Positions 1 to 10,300 of a stretch of 64,000 nt of DNA are shown in pieces. A model generated the notes under the pieces. The model was not told the DNA's origin. It was given only the letters and a program-made list of their open reading frames with translations, and ran no database searches. The position numbers and the translations under genes were made by a program. The stretch's first letter is position 1; each line of letters opens with the position of its first letter. This stretch comes from Ryuthela nishihirai (taxonomy: Eukaryota > Arthropoda > Arachnida > Araneae > Heptathelidae): contig JAWZYU010000008.1 in assembly GCA_038380435.1 (NCBI GenBank), forward strand, positions 77,948,020 to 78,012,019, in the 5' to 3' direction.

Positions 1-21
1 ACATAAAATAAAATAAATAAA

Positions 22-215
22 TACCCCCTCAAGCAGCTGCTTGCCACAGAGGTCTGACAGGAGCCTGTCAGTTTATATTCCAGAGTAGAAGGTGTGTGAG
101 GATGGCAGGTCCTCAGCAGAAAAAACGACAAGAATATTCATGCCTTAACTCCGGGGCTCGAACCCAGGTCCCTTAGATCAGCAACCAAGTACGCTAACCA
201 CTCGGCCACGGGACG
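22..215 (-). mobile_element. SINE-B copy (tRNA-derived)
   Basis: Read on the minus strand, the head has an A-box-like TGGCCGAGTGGTTAGCG and a B-box GGGTTCGAGCCCC, so it derives from a tRNA with a long-variable-arm-like head. The body runs through the short self-complementary motif AGGAGCCTGTCAG and ends near GCAGCTGCTTGAGGGGGTAT, followed by an ATTTATTT-type tail. Seven copies occur in this window. Confidence 0.85.
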
Positions 216-228
216 CCTGTAATATAAT

Positions 229-416
229 AATACCCACTCAAGCAGCTGCTTGCCACAGAGGTCTGACAGGAGCCTGTCAGTTTATATGCCACAGTAGAAG
301 ATCTGAGAGGATGGTAGGACCTCAGCAGAAAAACGACACATACATCCATGCCTTTCCCGGGGCTCGAACCCAGGTCCCTTAGGTCAGTAGCCAAGCGCGC
401 TAACCACTCGGCACGA
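229..416 (-). mobile_element. SINE-B copy, head-to-tail with the previous one
   Basis: It has the same orientation as the copy at 22-215 and lies 13 bp from it. The head is slightly damaged (CGGCACGAG in place of CGGCCACGGG). Confidence 0.85.
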
Positions 417-451
417 GTTAAAAATACATTTGAAGCAAATATATATTAATA

Positions 452-1334
452 CAGTAAAATTCCGATAGCCGGTATTATTAGGCTTGAATGATACCGGTTA
501 ATTGGCTATTCCGGAATATTTTACGCTACTAGTAAAATTGTCCAATACACTTAAAGAAACCTTTAGTTCACATTTTTGCTTGCCAGAGGTTATTAAAATA
601 ATTGCAAGAAGAACAATTGCAGTAGCCCCCGTTTGGAGAACAGTCTGTTATTGTACTGACAATAACATTGTAGAGAGGTCTTAAAAATATTATCCTAATC
701 TCTTTTAACCAGCCCATTTTCCAGCACTTCCACCTGAACAATACGGGGCGGGGGTGGCTTAGTAGGTAGCGCGCCAGGCTCGTAATCTGTAGTTCCCAGG
801 TTCGAGTCCCAGCTGGGTCAGCGTTGAGATTTATCTCCGCAAAATTCCCCGCCCTGCCCACGGTCAGTAGGGGACACCGATGGGCTTGGAAAGGCCGCCA
901 TCCGTCAGATGGGACGTTAAGCCGTGGTCCCATGTGCGGGAGAGCCATACCCTGTGCACGTTAAAGAACACGCTGGATGGCCTTGACGGGAGGCTACCAT
1001 ATGCCTCCCAACAGCTGTTCCAGTGGGTCCCCTCCCCCAACCTTCTCTGAGCCTTCGGGGTCAATGTGACCTGGCCATTTAGCCCATGGTGTGCAAAAAA
1101 GTGCCGCTCAGAGGTAAAACAACCCAACCTGAACACTACAGTTGGTAATTGTTGGGCAAATAGTGTATTTTTAGCTACTGAAATCATAAAGCTTGATAAA
1201 TAAAACATTTTTAGCATTAGGAAGCAAAGGAAATAGCCTAGTGACAACGGACTCCTTTGGAAGCCCTCCTGCCCATCGGTGAAGAACTATCAAGGTTCAG
1301 AATTATAAGAATCCACACTATTGGAATTTTACTA
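452..1334. mobile_element. Possible pogo/Tigger-like DNA element with internal SINE
   Basis: The left end is TA then CAGTAAAATTCC (from 452). The right end is GGAATTTTACTA then TA (1323-1336), giving short inverted termini with TA flanks typical of the pogo/Tc1 group. The body contains a SINE-A copy at 745-1129. No transposase was recognised, so it would be non-autonomous. The short terminal match makes this tentative. Confidence 0.4.
745..1129 (+). mobile_element. SINE-A copy (tRNA-derived), full length
   Basis: This family is ~390 bp. It begins GGGGCGGGGGTGGCTCAG, with A box TGGCTCAGTCGG and B box GGTTCGAGTCC of a tRNA-like RNA polymerase III promoter. The head resembles a tRNA of the Met/Thr type (loop CTCGTAATC). 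A ~310-bp unrelated body follows, ending AAACAACCCAACC. It has no coding capacity of its own; mobilisation would need a LINE partner. Here an imperfect duplication CTGAACAATAC / CTGAACACTAC flanks the copy. Confidence 0.92.
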
Positions 1335-1433
1335 TACCGCATTCTTCGAAAACATTACTAGAGATTTTCTTTCCAACAAATTCTTCGGTATTTATTAAAA
1401 AAAAAACTCCACTATCAATGTTAAAGATCAAAC
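1236..1433. repeat. ~197-bp direct repeat, copy 1
   Basis: It matches 1957-2158 with few differences, from CTAGTGACAACGGACTCC to GTTAAAGATCAAACATC. It spans the putative pogo-type right end and ~100 bp of DNA beyond it. Confidence 0.85.
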
Positions 1434-1819
1434 ATCACTGTTTTCTTATTTACGATATCTATCAATATTAAATAGTTAAATTTAATCTTATGTACCTTAT
1501 AAAAATAATTAATGAACCTAACTATTAAAACAGGTCGGTTTTTCCTTCTCTAAACGCCTCTAGATTTATGTATATAAGTATACATAGAAAGTATAGTTAA
1601 TAATAATATAAGTTTAGTTGAAACTTATAGGTTCTTACTCTCTTTTTTCGGAGGATCGCCATTTTTTTAATGAGAAATCATTATCTGTAGGAACACATTT
1701 GAATATGCTAACAATATTCATTAAAGACATATTATTTCTCATGAGAACTTACTCTTTCTCATAATGTAGGTTACTTCTACTATTCCATTAAAGCCCTTTA
1801 GTCATGTGGGGAGGAGATG

Positions 1820-2335
1820 GGGGGGTGGGAGTGACTCAGTTAGTAACGCACCAGACTCTTAATCTGTAGTTTCCAAGTTCGAGTCCCATCTAGGCCAGTA
1901 TTGAAATTATCTCCAGAAAAGTCCCCCTCTACCCTTGGTCAATAGGTACACCTGTGGGCTAGTGACAACGGACTCCTTTGGAAGCCCTCCTGCCCATCGG
2001 TGAAGAACTATCAAGGTTCAGAATTATAAGAATCCATACTATTAGAATTTTACTATACCACATTCTTCGAAAACATTACTAGAGCTTTTCTTTCCAACAA
2101 ATTCTTCAGTATTTATTTAAAAAAAAAACTCCATTGTCAATGTTAAAGATCAAACATCTATCAGATTAGACGTAAAGACTTCACACCGTGTGGGGAGAGC
2201 CACACCCTCTGTATGTTAAGAACACATGGATGGCCTAGACGAGACGCTATTCTGCACCCTCAGGGTCCTTGTGACTTGGCTATTAGTTTATAATTTGTGT
2301 GAAACAAACTGCCACTCAGAGGTTAAACAACCCAC
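1820..2335 (+). mobile_element. Old SINE-A copy split by a duplicated segment
   Basis: The head (1820-1957) and tail (2159-2335) are strongly diverged from other copies. They are separated by the 1957-2158 segment. This is one of the oldest copies of the family here. Confidence 0.75.
1957..2158. repeat. ~197-bp direct repeat, copy 2
   Basis: Near-identical partner of 1236-1433, inserted in an old SINE-A. There are no inverted termini at its own ends. Confidence 0.85.
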
Positions 2336-2636
2336 CCACATTGAATCATGCTCTTCAGATTTTTCTTTTTTATCTCCACGGTTAAAATTAATTTAAAATA
2401 TTCTTCGTGGAATATAATGCATTTTGAAGAATGTTTCGTAATACACAGCTTTGAGAAGATATTTCTTTATGGTGTCGCACATCACGGGTATCTTGGTAGT
2501 ATCTGTTATACATTAACAAGATAATTAAATTCAGGCTCTTGATAAGGGGTAACCACAACCTGATCGACCAATTTCAATTATTTCACTTTTCTCTCTCTTT
2601 ATAACCAAACCTACTCTATTACCAGTCTCACGAACA

Positions 2637-3015
2637 GGGGCGGGGTGGTTCAGTCGGTAGCGCGCCAGGCTCGTAATCTGTAGTTCCCAGGTTCGAGTCC
2701 CAGCTGGGTCAGCGTTGAGATTTATCTCCGCAAAATTTCCCCGCCTTGCCCACGGTCAGTAGGGGACACCGATGGGCTTGGCAAGGCCGCCGTCCGTCGG
2801 ATGGGACGTTAAGCTGTGGCCCTGTGTGTGGGAGAGCCATATCCTGTGCACGTTAAAGAACACGCTGGATGGCCTTGACGGGAGGCTACCATCTGTCTCC
2901 CAACAGCTGTTCCAGTGGGTCTCCTCCCCCAACTCTGAACCTTCGGGGTCCTTGTGGCCTGGCCATTTAGCCCATGGTGTGCAAAAAAGTGCCGCTCAGA
3001 GGTAAAACAATCCAA
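2637..3015 (+). mobile_element. SINE-A copy inserted in RTE LINE
   Basis: Flanked by the perfect 12-bp duplication TCTCACGAACAG (2625-2636 and 3016-3027). Both flanks are adjacent LINE sequence. Confidence 0.92.
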
Positions 3016-3860
3016 TCTCACGAACAGCTCTAATTAAAGAGTTCATCTCATTAACATCATTTGGCAAAAGGGCCAAATTATCAGCATAATCTATATGAGA
3101 ACGCTTTATATCTCTAGAACATTTAAGCCTAACAATTTTCTCTTGGAGTGAATTTCGCATAACATAATAAATAACCAAACTAAAGAGGAAAGGAGACAAA
3201 ATGTGCCTTGTCCACCACCAGAAGCTAACCAATTGCTGCAAGCCTTACTAACTCTCACACACCTCAGTGTTGTTATAGAGAGCTTTTATTATGTTAACTA
3301 ACTTGTCTCGTATGCCCTACGATCTCACGATAAACTGCAAATTATGACGGTCAAGATAGTCAAAAGCCTCTTTGAAATCTAAAAAGCTCGTAACCAAAGG
3401 TTTCTGGATCTCTAAATATTTCCAAGAAATTGCCTGACAAAATTTTGATCAATATATCCACTACCATTTTTGAATTCACACTGCTCATCACGCAAAATGT
3501 CCAACAATAAGATTATTTCTCTATTAAACACAGTCATGCAAAGATATTTAACTGGAAGAGAAAATAGGTAGAAACCTCTATAGTTATCACAAGAACTGCA
3601 ATCATCATTCTTTAAAAATGGAGATAGTAATAGTTCTGGTAAAATACTTAGGAAAAATGCCGTTATTCTAAAAATATCCAAATTTTAGTCAGCTACTTGA
3701 TAACGAAAACATTCCTAGTTCTAAGCAATTCATTAGTAATTTCATCTACCCTTGGAGATTTATATGACTGAAGTTTAGAAATTGCCAAATAAATTAAAGC
3801 TGAGAAATAGAGCGAACATTAAAGCCACAAAAAATGCATCTATCACAAATACAAACAATG

Positions 3861-4237
3861 AGTTGGGCCTCTGAGCGGCACTTTTTTGCACACCATGGGC
3901 TAAATGGCCAGGTCACATGGACCCCGAAGGCTCAGAGAAGGTTGGGGGAGGGGACCCACTGGAACAGCTGTTGGGAGACAGATGGTAGCCTCCCGTCAAG
4001 CCATCCAGCGTGTTCTTTAACGTGCACAGGGTATGGCTCTCCCGCACACGGGGCCACGGCTTAACGTCCCATCCGACGGACGGCGGCCTTTCCAAGCCCA
4101 TCGGTGTCCCCTACTGACCGTGGGCAGAGCGGGGAAATTTTGCAGAGATAAATCTCAACGCTGACACAGCTGGGACTCGAACCTGGGAACTACAGTTTAC
4201 GAGCCTGGCGCGCTACCGACTGAGCCACCCCCGCCCC
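3861..4237 (-). mobile_element. SINE-A copy inserted in RTE LINE
   Basis: The duplication ACAAACAATG occurs on both sides (before 3861 and after 4237). Confidence 0.9.
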
Positions 4238-4362
4238 TCACAAACAATGGGAGTTGAGCTAATCACATTGCTTAGCACATCACTGAATTGCTCAGCCCAT
4301 CATGCCATGAGAGAATCCTCACCTTCAATAATAACCTTACCTTGTTTATCCTTCAATAACCT

Positions 4363-4910
4363 GGGGTGGGGGTGGCTCAGTCGGTAGCGCGCCAGGCTCG
4401 TAATCTGTAGTTCCCAGGTTCGAGTCCCAGCTGGGTCAGCGTTGAGATTTATCTCCGCAAAATTTCCCGTCCTGCCCACGGTCAGTAGGGGACACCAATG
4501 GGCTTGGAAAGGCCGCCGTCCGTCGGATGGGACGTTAAGCCGTGGCCCCGTGTGCGGGAGAGCCATACCCTGTGCACGTTAAAGAACACGCTGGATGGCC
4601 TTGACGGGAGGCTACCATCTGTCTCCCAACAGCTGTTCCAGTGGGTCCCCTCCCCCAACCTTCTCTAAGCCTTCGGGGTCCATGTGACCTGGCCATTTAG
4701 CCCATGGTGTACAAAAAAAGTGCCGCTCAGAGGTAAAACAACCCAACGTTAAAGAACACCTGGATGGCCTTGACGGGAGGCTACCATCTGTCTCCCAACA
4801 GCTATTCCAGTGGGTCCCCTCCCCCAACCTTCTCTGAGCCTTCGGGGTCCATGTGACCTGGCCATTTAGCCCATGGTGTGCAAAAAAGTGCCGCTCAGAG
4901 ATAAAACAAA
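4363..4910 (+). mobile_element. SINE-A dimeric form (1.4 units)
   Basis: A full unit (4363-4746) ends AACCCAA and is followed at once by a second 3' part beginning CGTTAAAGAACACC (4747-4910). The duplication CCTTCAATAACCT flanks the whole compound (4350-4362 and from 4922), so it moved as one unit. The same junction occurs at 12293-12848. Confidence 0.88.
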
Positions 4911-5541
4911 CAAAACCAAAACCTTCAATAACCTGTCCGTTTTTACCACACAAAACATTAACTATTTGGTGCAGTTCTCTGCTGTTACGCTGTCTAACTG
5001 CTTCCTATGCTTTGTCAGCCAAGCCATCAAGCCAAAGCTTTTTATAGCTTTTAACTAATCCTTTATATGTTTGTTAAGCTCTTTGCAATATTTCCTGCTA
5101 GGACTAGTGGGTTATTCGTCCTCTTACAGCAATGGGGAGAGGGGCGGAAAAACCGAAACTTTTTACTATGAGATAATAATTTTTTTCGAACTAAATTCTT
5201 GTATTAGATGGATAGTGATGAGATACTTCGACTAACACTTTCCGATTCTCCCCAAAAGATATATAATTGCGCCATCGAACGGTGTAAAATTTTGGAAATT
5301 GAAAAACGTTGAACGATTATTGCAAACGATCTATAGTCTGCAAATTTGAACTTTTTGTACTGGAGTGATGATCAAGAGATTTACATTGAAGGCTATGATT
5401 TTCCCCTTCATCCTCAGGGTTAACCTAACTTTTATATTTTCAGAGACAAAACATTCTTTATGTATTGAAGGAGCACTAACGAAGTATTATGATTCACTGT
5501 TTTCAAGTCTTCTAAAAGGCTTTAATTTACATCGTTAAAAG

Positions 5542-5926
5542 TTGGGTTGTTTTACCTCTGAGCGGCACTTTTTTGCACACCATGGGCTAAATGGCAAGGT
5601 CACATGGACCCCGAAGGCTCAGAGAAGGTTGGGGGAGGGGACCTACTGGAACAGCTGTTGGGAGACAGATGGTAGCCTCCCGTCAAGGCCACCCAGCGTG
5701 TTCTTTAATGTGCACAGGGTAGGGCTCTCCCTCACACCGGACCACGGCTTAACGTCCCATCCGACGAACGGCGGCCTTTCCAAGCCCATCGGTGTCCCCT
5801 ACTGACCGTGGGCAGGGCGGGGAATTTTTGCGGAGATAAATCTCAACGCTGACCCATCTGGGAATCGAACCTGGGAACTACAGATTACGAGTCTGGCGCG
5901 CTACCGACTGAGCCACCCCCGCCCCT
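5542..5926 (-). mobile_element. SINE-A copy, full length
   Basis: Flanked by the perfect 11-bp duplication ATCGTTAAAAG (5531-5541 and 5927-5937). The antisense frame is open for about 87 codons but is SINE sequence. Confidence 0.93.
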
Positions 5927-5937
5927 ATCGTTAAAAG

Positions 5938-6614
5938 GCGCTAAATATAAGAAATGCAATAGTTGAACTAATATTGTAAACGATATATTTAAGCTAGAAA
6001 TTTGAAATTCTGATGGTATATTGAAATAATGTAAAATTGTTATTCAAAAAGCTTACGAAGTTAAATCCATTTGCTTGTATTTTAACTAAATTATTGAATA
6101 ACATTCAACCTGTTGTTTTTTATAATTAAAACGTTAGTAATTTTTAAAATTTTAATAATATTTTAATATGTTAGTAAAGCATGAATTATTTTAAAATAAA
6201 TAGTTTCTAGTTAACTTTTAAAATTAAATCACTTAAAATCTTTGTATAAATTTTTAATTTCCTTACTGTTTTTCCTCACCTAATATGAGTAGTCTTATCT
6301 AGGTTTACTATGCTAACTGATTCACGTCTTTACTCTAGGATACGATTAAGCGTACATTTTTCCTTTTAAGGGATAAATGAGAAATTCTTTTTCAGTTGTA
6401 TAGAACTAATAATATATTTCTACTTATTTTCCCATACGTTTTTTAATATTTTAAAACGAATTACTACTGTTAAAAGGTGGAAAATTCGGGAAATTAGAAA
6501 CTTAATTTTCTTTGAAGATGAGCATCCTATATTCAACACAGACGATATAATATTCTTCTATTATTTCATTCAGTTTCGTTTATATCGATGTTGACTACAT
6601 TTTAATTTCTCGAA
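5938..6614. other. AT-rich spacer, no gene seen
   Basis: Low-complexity AT-rich sequence with no recognisable repeat family, coding region or splice-flanked exon. It lies on the far left, probably inside an intron of the CUB gene. Confidence 0.5.
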
Positions 6615-6628
6615 GTTCCTTAAAGGAG

Positions 6629-7011
6629 GAGCGGGGGTGGCTAAGTCGGTAGCGCGCCAGGCTCTAATCTGTAGTTCCCAGGTTCGAGTCCCAGCTGGGT
6701 CAGCATTGAGATTTATCTCCGCAAAATTCTCCGCCCTGCCTACGGTCAGTAGGGGACACCGATGGGCTTGGAAAGGCCGCCGTCCGTCGCATGGGACGTT
6801 AAGCCGTGGCCCGTGTGCGGGAGAGCCATACCCTGTGCACGTTAAAGAACACGCTGGATGGCCTTGACGGGAGGCTACCATCTGTCTCCCAACATCTGTT
6901 CCAGTGGGTCCCCTGCCCCAACCTTCTCTGAGCTTTTGGGGTCCATGTGACCTGGCCATTTAGCCCATGGTGTGCAAAAAGTGCCGCTCAGAGGTAAAAA
7001 CAACCCAACCC
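6629..7011 (+). mobile_element. SINE-A copy with CTAAGTCGG head variant
   Basis: Flanked by an imperfect duplication GTTCCTTAAAGGA / ATTCCTTAAAGGA. Its left flank recurs at 7517-7535 in the next copy. Confidence 0.9.
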
Positions 7012-7123
7012 AATTCCTTAAAGGAAGGTTTTGTAGAAACATTTAACTAACCGGTTTTCTGAACTGACCATCACATTATTCAATTGATATTTCATTAATA
7101 AGGATTTTTTTATTAACACCAAC

Positions 7124-7337
7124 CTGTTCTGTATGTAGCATTGAATCCCTGTCCTTGCACTGAATCATCAGAATGGAATTTCATGTACATGCTATTTCCA
7201 GTTGATTGTATAGTCTGAGGCAATTCAGTACCACAGAATTTATTCAACATCGAATGCTGGTTGCTATTTCCGTCATAAATTTCGACCCAGTCGTAATCAC
7301 ATTCACTGTCAGGTTGCAGATCGAAAGTGTTAAAATC
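7124..7337 (-). CDS. CUB gene exon 5: second half of CUB2
   Basis: The acceptor TTTTTTTGCAG precedes 7337. The 214-bp exon reads DFNTFDLQPDSECDYDW, then IYDGNSNQHSMLNKFCG and GFNATYRT, and ends in phase 1 at a weaker GTTGGT donor. No matching phase-1 CUB exon was seen between 1 and 7118, so the next exon is probably beyond the left edge. Confidence 0.9.
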
Positions 7338-10300
7338 CTGCAAAAAAAGTTTAAAGAAAGAACATGGACACAATTATACAATTATTGAAAAAGCAATATT
7401 TCTTCTCTGTTAATTATCTTTTCAAAGACTGAAATAAGTTATTTAATGAGATGGAGCTTTAATACTATGATTGCTAACAATGGTGGGGTGGGGGTGGCTC
7501 AGTCGAAGTTAATTAGTCGAAGTTCCTTAAAGGAGGAGCGGGGGTGGCTAAGTCGGTAGCGCGCCAGGCTCGTAATCTGTAGTTCCCAGGTTCGAGTCCC
7601 AGCTGGGTCAGCGTTGAGATTTATCTCCGCAAAATTCCTCGCCCTGCCCACGGTCAGTAGGGGACACCGATGGGCTTGGAAAGTCCGTAGGATGGGACGT
7701 TAAGCCGTGGCCCCGTGTGCGGGAGAGCCATACCCTGTGCAGGTTAAAGAACACGCTGGATGGCCTTGACGGGAGGCTACCATCTGTCTCCCAACAGCTG
7801 TTCCAGTGGGTCCCCTCCCCCAACCTTCTCTGAGTCTTCGGGGTCCATGTGACCTGGCCATTTAGCCCATGGTGTGCAAAAAAGTTCCGCTCAGAGGTTA
7901 AACAACCCAACCCTTTACTTATGGTGACTAGAGTAGCACTGAGACACGAAGTGCACAAATGCTGTAAACAGACTGAGGGCCGGTAACAAAATGACGCCGA
8001 CTCGCTCGATTCAGCTCGGAGTCAGCTGATGTGTGCGTTACCATGGAAAATCCTCTTAGGAGCATGGCAAGCGCCGAAATTAAAAAACATGAATATAATT
8101 GAAAAACGCCGTATTAGCCAAACGCTCTGAAGCGAGGTACGTCTATACTGAACAAATATTGTTTAAAATCGAGATTTAGATCAATTAGAAATCTCAATCA
8201 CATCATTCTCTAGATATATTTTTCATTAAAAAATAATATTGAAGAAGTTATTGAGCTCTGAAAATGATTTCTAATGATATGACATGGTCCTGTTTCCATT
8301 TTTCTTACCTGGGTACTGGACAGAAAATTTATTAAAAATAAGCACCCAAATATTTAATTTAAATGTTGAAACAGATTAAGCAATCAATATACATATATGA
8401 AATGGTGATATATAGATCCTAGGTATGGGGTGATACGTAATAATGAAATTTCAAGATTCTGAATAGTTTCAATTTCAACTTTCCATCCTCATCCTCAAAC
8501 AGCCGTGGGCTACGTAGGTCCAACCAGATTGTGCAATTTACTTTTCCAACGTATCTATCCTGAACTACATCTGCTGCATCTGACCACTGTAGCCCAATTC
8601 TAACAAGGTCCTGATTGACATTGTCTGTCCACCACATCCTAGGTCTTCCCCTCGTTCTGAGACCTTTAGGCACACTCTTAATAACCTTATTCATTAATTT
8701 ATAGATACCCACAACATGGCCAAACTAACTGAGTTTCTCCTGCACAATATGCTGCTCAAAGGAGTTTGCCAATCATTTTCCCTAACTTCATCATTACAAA
8801 GTCAAACAACCTAATGCCCAAGATACTGCGTAAGCATCTAGAATCAAAATCACCAAGTTCCGTGCTATCTTGTTTACAAAGGGTCCACATTTCACTACCG
8901 TAACTAACTGTAGAAAGAACCAAACTATTATACAGTCTCATTTTAGTATTTAGGTGTATAAGCCTATTTCTCCATAGAGTCCATAATTTCTTAAATGTCC
9001 CAGAAGAAATCCCTATTCGTCCGTTAATCCCATGCCGCACGTTACTAGTATCTGTTTTATACCTCCCAAGATAATTAAACTGAGACACCTCTCCAAGATT
9101 GCAACCATTCAGATTAACTAAACCACAACCTTCCTGACGAATTTTCAACAGTTTAGTTTTCTTTCTGTTTATCACTAAACCTATTCTACTACTAGTCTCA
9201 TCAACAGTTCTAATAAAGGAGTTCATCTCATTAACATCATTGGCAAAAAGGGCTTAAATCAAAATTTGGGATTTAAATCAAACATTTTCAGATATCTAGA
9301 CAGATCTCTAGAGCCAAAATTTTTCTCATAAAGTGAATTTCGAATAACATAATCAATAACCAAACTAAAGAAGAATGGTGATAAAATGCACCCTTATTGA
9401 ACACCGAAAGCAATGCTAAACCAATTGCTAGATGCTTTACCACAGTCAAGTATGACTCGGTGTTATTATAGAAAACTTTCATTATGCTAACTTACTTGTC
9501 AGGTATGCCATAGGATCTCAGGATCAACTACAGATTATGACAATCAATAGAGTCAAAATACATTTTGTAATCTATAAAGCTAGTAACCATAGGTTTCTGG
9601 ACCTTTAAAGTATTCTCAAGAACCTGCCTAATTGGAAAAAAATGTGATCTACACATCCCCTACCACTTCGGAATCCACATTGCTCATCATGCAATTGCCT
9701 GCCGACCAGATTCTTAATTCTATTAAGCACAATCATGCAAAGGACTATACCTGGAACAGAAAGTAGACTCATACCCCTATAGTTATCACAAGAACTACGA
9801 TCACGTTTTTTTAAAAAAAGGGATAATAATAGCTCTGATAAAATCCTTAGGAAACATGCTTTTATCATAAAAGATTGTCAAAATTTCAGTCATACCTGTG
9901 GTAGCCGAAACATTCCCGGTAATTTCAGTAACCCTTTCATGTACCCCCGGGGATTTATGTAGTTTAAGTTTATAAATTGCCAAAATAATTTCAAACTGTG
10001 TTATAGGCCAACAGTAATGCATTTATCATCATTACAAAAGATGGGAGTAGAACTAACCACATTATTTAGAACATCACTGAAATACTCAGTCCTCCTAGCC
10101 ATGACAAAATCCTCACCATCTATAGCCGTACCTTGTTTATCCTTCAATCCCAATATACCTGTCCGTTTTCTACCACACAAAATGTTAACTATCTGGTACA
10201 GCTCTCTGCTGTTGTGCTGTCTAACTGCTTCCTCGGCTTTGTCAGCCAAACCATCAAGCCAAAGATTCTTATCAGCAGCTAACTGATCTTTTACACGTTT

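Larger units (their letters stand above)
2495..5130 (-). mobile_element. RTE-like LINE fragment interrupted by SINEs
   Basis: Minus-strand segments 2495-2636, 3016-3860, 4238-4362 and 4911-5130 read as pieces of the reverse transcriptase ORF seen intact at 29904-31418, including DNYRG and DEQC-type motifs and the region upstream of the RT. Many frameshifts and stops are present. Three separate SINE-A insertions, one of them a dimer, break it. It lacks the 3' end. Confidence 0.8.

Noticed and set aside
775..825. tRNA gene at the SINE-A head
   Set aside because: A and B boxes are present, but the sequence runs straight into the SINE body, the acceptor stem does not close well, and many identical copies with target duplications exist.
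5542..5805. Recurring ~87-codon frame (CFTSERHFFAHHGLNGQV...)
   Set aside because: It is the antisense of SINE-A and appears wherever a copy is intact (also near 18925, 21638, 37580, 42706, 59556, 61439). Conservation is explained by recent amplification; frames vary freely between copies.
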